From the NCBI GenBank assembly GCA_934086395.1, contig CAKOIE010000044.1, positions 1 through 7,070 of the forward strand: a stretch of 7,070 nt of DNA, given 5' to 3'. The translations under genes were made by a program, and so were the position numbers. Source of the stretch: an uncultured Bacilli bacterium (GTDB taxonomy: Bacteria; Bacillota_I; Bacilli_A; RF39; UBA660). This document shows positions 5,560-7,070 of the stretch, in pieces; positions within the stretch are counted from its first letter, which is position 1; each line of letters opens with the position of its first letter. The notes under the pieces are model-generated. The model did not search any database, had not been told where the DNA came from, and was given only the letters and a program-made list of their open reading frames with translations.

Positions 5560-5584
5560 TATAATTTAAAAATTATGCTAATAT
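5556..5584 (+). promoter_or_regulatory. ssrA (tmRNA) promoter
   Basis: TTGATA (5556-5561, five of six) and TAATAT (5579-5584) are 17 bases apart, and a TG upstream gives the extended form TGCTAATAT. Transcription would begin at about 5591-5593, essentially at the mature 5' end of the tmRNA, so little or no 5' trimming would be needed. Confidence 0.8.
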
Positions 5585-5592
5585 CTACGCAT

Positions 5593-5947
5593 GGGGTCGT
5601 TTATGGTTTCGACAGGGTATAGTTTTATATTATATGCAGTGGTAGTTAAACCTAAATAACAAAACAGTTAAAATAACTGACAATACAAATTATAATACTG
5701 CTTTAGCATTTGCCTAATTAAAGGCTCGCAAGCACTGGCCTAGAACTAAATCTACAGAGTTTTAACGCTGGTTCATAATAGTAGATTATATTTAATAAAT
5801 TGCTTAGTTTATTAAACGAATCCTATAAGCTTAGTTAATGATATTTTGATGGTTTTTTACCATTAATGAAACAACAAATCATCTAAACTTGTAGATTATA
5901 ATATGAAAGTATCTTGGACAAGGGTTCAACTCCCTTCGACTCCACCA
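5593..5947 (+). ncRNA. ssrA: Transfer-messenger RNA (tmRNA)
   Basis: The RNA is 355 bases and rescues stalled ribosomes by adding a degradation tag. The 5' end GGGGTCG (5593-5599) pairs with CGACTCC (5937-5943) to form the acceptor stem, followed by the encoded ACCA end at 5944-5947. The conserved D-region TATGGTTTCGACAGGG and the T-arm AGGGTTCAACTCCCT are both present. By alignment with the Bacillus subtilis tmRNA (ATAACT just before the resume codon), the tag frame starts at GAC 5679 and ends at TAA 5715-5717. It encodes D-N-T-N-Y-N-T-A-L-A-F-A after the alanine carried by the tRNA part. Helix P2 can be seen as ATATTATA near 5627 pairing with TATAATAT near 5898. The 3' half contains further pairings of the usual pseudoknot domain. 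The tag ends in A-F-A rather than the usual L-A-A. SmpB, the protein partner, is not in the window. Confidence 0.97.
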
Positions 5948-5986
5948 TTGACGAATCTATTCGAACTATTCAAACTTTTATATATG

Positions 5987-6021
5987 AATCAATCAGAAAT
6001 GATTGATTTTTTCGTTTTTTT
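5987..6021 (+). terminator. ssrA terminator
   Basis: AATCAATCA (5987-5995) pairs perfectly with TGATTGATT (6000-6008) around the tetraloop GAAA, followed by TTTTCGTTTTTTT. It lies 39 bases past the CCA end of the tmRNA, leaving a 3' trailer to be trimmed. Confidence 0.9.
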
Positions 6022-6047
6022 GAAAAAATTATAGAAAGTATTTGTCT

Positions 6048-6319
6048 ATGGTAAATATTATTAAAGAAGAAATTGAAATTGATGAATCTTTAGTTTCAAG
6101 ATTAAATATTATATGTGATTTTTTAATACTACACCTATTATAGAAAATGGTAGTATTAGGAAGATAGAACATACTAATTTAATTTATATTGAACCACATA
6201 GAATTATTATAAATAATAAACTATATCTAGCATTTAATTATTCAAGTGATATATATGTTAATAACCTAGATAAGAAGATTAAATTATCAGAACTTGAAGA
6301 TTATATAAAACAAGCATAG
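6048..6319 (+). pseudogene. Small gene split by a frameshift at a T-TTT-TTA heptamer
   Basis: Reading from the ATG at 6048 gives a 31-residue frame (MVNIIKEEIEIDESLVSRL...) that stops at TAG 6141-6143. A second frame, open from 6119 to TAG 6317-6319, carries F-N-T-P-I-I-E-N-G-S-I and goes on to the end K-L-S-E-L-E-D-Y-I-K-Q-A. This second frame has no start codon or ribosome site of its own. Joined by a one-base back step in the T run 6119-6124 they make one even protein of 90 residues. It is acidic and basic in patches with strand-like stretches (RIIINNKLYLAFNY). I do not recognise it. The junction is exactly T-TTT-TTA (6119-6125) in the register used for -1 frameshifting, and a nine-pair hairpin (6124-6158) sits on it. 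The alternatives are a decayed gene that lost one T, a sequencing error in a homopolymer, or programmed frameshifting. The ribosome site (AGAAAG, 6033-6038) is weak and no promoter was seen. Confidence 0.5.
6124..6158 (+). repeat. Hairpin at the frameshift site
   Basis: TAATACTAC (6124-6132) pairs perfectly with GTAGTATTA (6150-6158) around a 17-base loop that contains the frame-0 stop codon. There is no T run after it, so it is not a terminator. It begins at the last bases of the slippery heptamer, closer than the five to nine base spacer usual for frameshift-stimulating structures. Confidence 0.55.
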
Positions 6320-6355
6320 GTCTGTTAAATATGATGAGTAAATTAGCAGAAAAGA
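6320..6355. other. Short gap with no supported gene
   Basis: A frame of 13 codons beginning ATGATG near 6331 lacks a ribosome binding site. It is too short to call. Confidence 0.4.
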
Positions 6356-6385
6356 ATAAAATAAAAAGATGAGCATTTGCTCATC
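6356..6385 (-). terminator. Minus-strand terminator
   Basis: GATGAGC (6368-6374) and GCTCATC (6379-6385) form a perfect seven-pair stem with a four-base loop. Read on the minus strand the stem is followed by TTTTTATTTTAT (6367 down to 6356), a good U tract; on the plus strand only A-rich sequence follows. It would end transcription of the minus-strand gene whose stop codon lies about 100 bases upstream, at 6488-6490. Confidence 0.75.
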
Positions 6386-6487
6386 AAAGAAAATCTATTT
6401 CCAATAGAGTGTGTGCAAAGAAATATCCCTTTTGAAACCCTAAAATATAATTAAGTAAGAACTAATCGTTCAAGCAAAATTATGTTT
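6386..6487. other. 3' untranslated stretch of the minus-strand gene, no coding frame
   Basis: No frame with a start and ribosome site was found on either strand. The composition is slightly less AT-rich near 6406-6452, with a small inverted repeat CTATT/AATAG (6393-6405). It could be untranslated tail of the minus-strand message or remnant mobile DNA; nothing decides. Confidence 0.4.
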
Positions 6488-6916
6488 TTATATTAATGAT
6501 TTCCCTTTAATTTTATTTTTAGCAATTAATATTTTAGAAGCAATATTAAATTTATTTATTATTGCATTTTGATTATTACAAGGTAATTCTATTAATTTTC
6601 CAGCAAATTTTAATGTTTGTTTTCTATTGGTACATAATGTTTTTGTTCTTGAACCATAATAATCTTCTATATCATAGCTTTCTACTTTCCAATCTTTTTT
6701 ATTATATATTATCATTAGTGGTCTAACAGTTGTTGTATTTCCCTTTGTTATACATTTTGTAATCACAATGAAATTAAATGATCTAACTTTAGGATTTGGA
6801 TGAGATAATAGTTTATCAAATTCAAAATCTTCTATATTAGTCATTGCGATTGGAAAATCAACGAAATCATTATAAACTTGCATATTATAACATACTTGTT
6901 TTTCTTCATTAATCAT
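6488..6916 (-). CDS. Hypothetical 142-residue protein
   Basis: I do not recognise this protein. On the minus strand the ATG at 6916 follows AAAGGAGAA (6929-6921) at proper spacing, so it is chosen over a TTG at 6982 that has no ribosome site. The product begins MINEEKQVCYNMQVYNDF and is soluble, without signal peptide or membrane segment. It is basic towards the C-terminus (K-I-L-I-A-K-N-K-I-K-G-K-S). The middle has strand-like stretches (SFNFIVITKCI, TTTVRPLMIIYN, DWKVESYDIEDYYG) followed by a probable helical end (KQTLKFAGKLIEL; NAIINKFNIASKIL). Four cysteines are scattered, not in a metal-binding pattern. The gene has its own promoter and a downstream terminator, and it points back towards the tmRNA. 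Its setting beside a damaged or recoded gene and terminal-repeat-like DNA suggests accessory DNA. Confidence 0.72.
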   Translation of the reverse strand: MINEEKQVCYNMQVYNDFVDFPIAMTNIEDFEFDKLLSHPNPKVRSFNFIVITKCITKGNTTTVRPLMIIYNKKDWKVESYDIEDYYGSRTKTLCTNRKQTLKFAGKLIELPCNNQNAIINKFNIASKILIAKNKIKGKSLI

Positions 6917-6939
6917 AATATTCTCCTTTGTTGTACTAT

Positions 6940-6967
6940 ATTTTAACACAAAATCGGTCATTTTCAA
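6940..6967 (-). promoter_or_regulatory. Promoter of the minus-strand gene
   Basis: On the minus strand TTGAAA (6967-6962, five of six) is followed after 16 bases by TAAAAT (6945-6940, five of six), with TG one base upstream of the -10. Transcription would start near 6933, leaving a leader of about 17 bases to the ATG at 6916. Confidence 0.7.
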
Positions 6968-6988
6968 CATTTTTTGACTCAAAATGTT
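6966..6988. promoter_or_regulatory. Inverted repeat at the -35 region, possible operator
   Basis: AACATTTT (6966-6973) and AAAATGTT (6981-6988) are perfect inverted copies with a seven-base spacer TTGACTC. The left arm touches the -35 element at 6962-6967 of the minus-strand promoter. This is a plausible repressor or activator site. No T run follows on either strand, so a terminator is unlikely. Confidence 0.45.
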
Positions 6989-7001
6989 AAAAATTGTGAA
7001 A

Positions 7002-7051
7002 AATTAGTGAAAATGTCCCTATTAAAAAAACGAATAATTAGTGAAAATGTC
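7002..7051. repeat. Two 16-bp direct repeats at the right edge
   Basis: AATTAGTGAAAATGTC occurs at 7002-7017 and again at 7036-7051, identical over 16 bases with start points 34 apart. After each copy a C/T-rich stretch follows (CCT and TCC). Closely spaced direct copies of this sort are found as binding sites near the ends of some insertion sequences (IS21-type multiple terminal repeats) and as iterons or operators. The sequence ends 19 bases later, so context is missing. Confidence 0.6.
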
Positions 7052-7070
7052 TCCTTATAAATTTTACAAA

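Noticed and set aside
6386..6470. Possible end of an ISL3-like or other insertion sequence around the TTTGCACACACTC stretch (minus strand)
   Set aside because: The look is vaguely familiar but there is no matching inverted end, target duplication or transposase in the window.
6917..6982. 22-residue N-terminal extension of the minus-strand protein
   Set aside because: It starts at TTG with no ribosome site and would span the promoter; the ATG at 6916 has AAAGGAGAA.
5948..7070. Attachment site copy of the tmRNA 3' end
   Set aside because: No repeat of the GGTTCAACTCCC...CCACCA end was found by eye in the remaining sequence.
1..7070. CRISPR array or tRNA genes
   Set aside because: No regularly spaced repeats of 23 bases or more were found, and the only tRNA-like fold seen is that of the tmRNA.

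Overview
This is about 7 kb of very AT-rich DNA with compact gene spacing, AGGAG-type ribosome binding sites and the standard genetic code (UGA as stop, UGG for Trp). The core genes are endospore and cell-division genes: yabG, veg, spoVG, yabP, yabQ and divIC. That points to a spore-forming, low-GC member of the Bacillota. The small proteins and a tmRNA tag ending in A-F-A hint at a lineage near the Erysipelotrichia/Mollicutes side of Bacilli. The taxonomic placement is inference.

Layout. Positions 1-90 hold two hairpins, the second looking like a terminator; they are the tail of something that starts outside the window, possibly an IS200/IS605-type end. Positions 90-270 show no gene. A strong promoter (275-303) drives an unrecognised 82-residue protein (339-587) whose terminator folds over its own stop codon. 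An extended -10 promoter overlapping a perfect 16-bp palindrome then precedes a long U32-family protein of the RlhA/TrhP RNA-hydroxylation type (666-2870). Next come an unrecognised membrane-anchored or secreted protein (2901-3275), the sporulation protease YabG (3321-4091), Veg (4088-4297), SpoVG (4374-4631, with its own promoter and terminator), YabP (4693-4974), YabQ (4971-5219), DivIC (5269-5559, own promoter) and the tmRNA ssrA (5593-5947, own promoter and terminator).

The gene order yabG-veg-spoVG-yabP-yabQ-divIC is a condensed version of the Bacillus subtilis yabG-to-divIC region. YabG matures spore coat proteins, YabP and YabQ belong to the sporulation cortex/coat programme, SpoVG is an RNA/DNA-binding regulator, Veg is a small regulator, and DivIC is a divisome component. 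A sequence resembling a sigma-E promoter precedes yabP, and a nearly identical leader precedes yabG, which suggests mother-cell expression. divIC and ssrA instead have housekeeping-type promoters.

Past the tmRNA terminator (about 6021) the window changes to what looks like variable DNA: a small gene split by a frameshift exactly at a T-TTT-TTA slippery heptamer with a hairpin (6048-6319), an unrecognised minus-strand gene with its own promoter, a possible operator and a downstream terminator (6356-6967), and a pair of 16-bp direct repeats at the right edge (7002-7051). The split gene is the most unusual item; a one-base decay mutation remains the simpler explanation for it.
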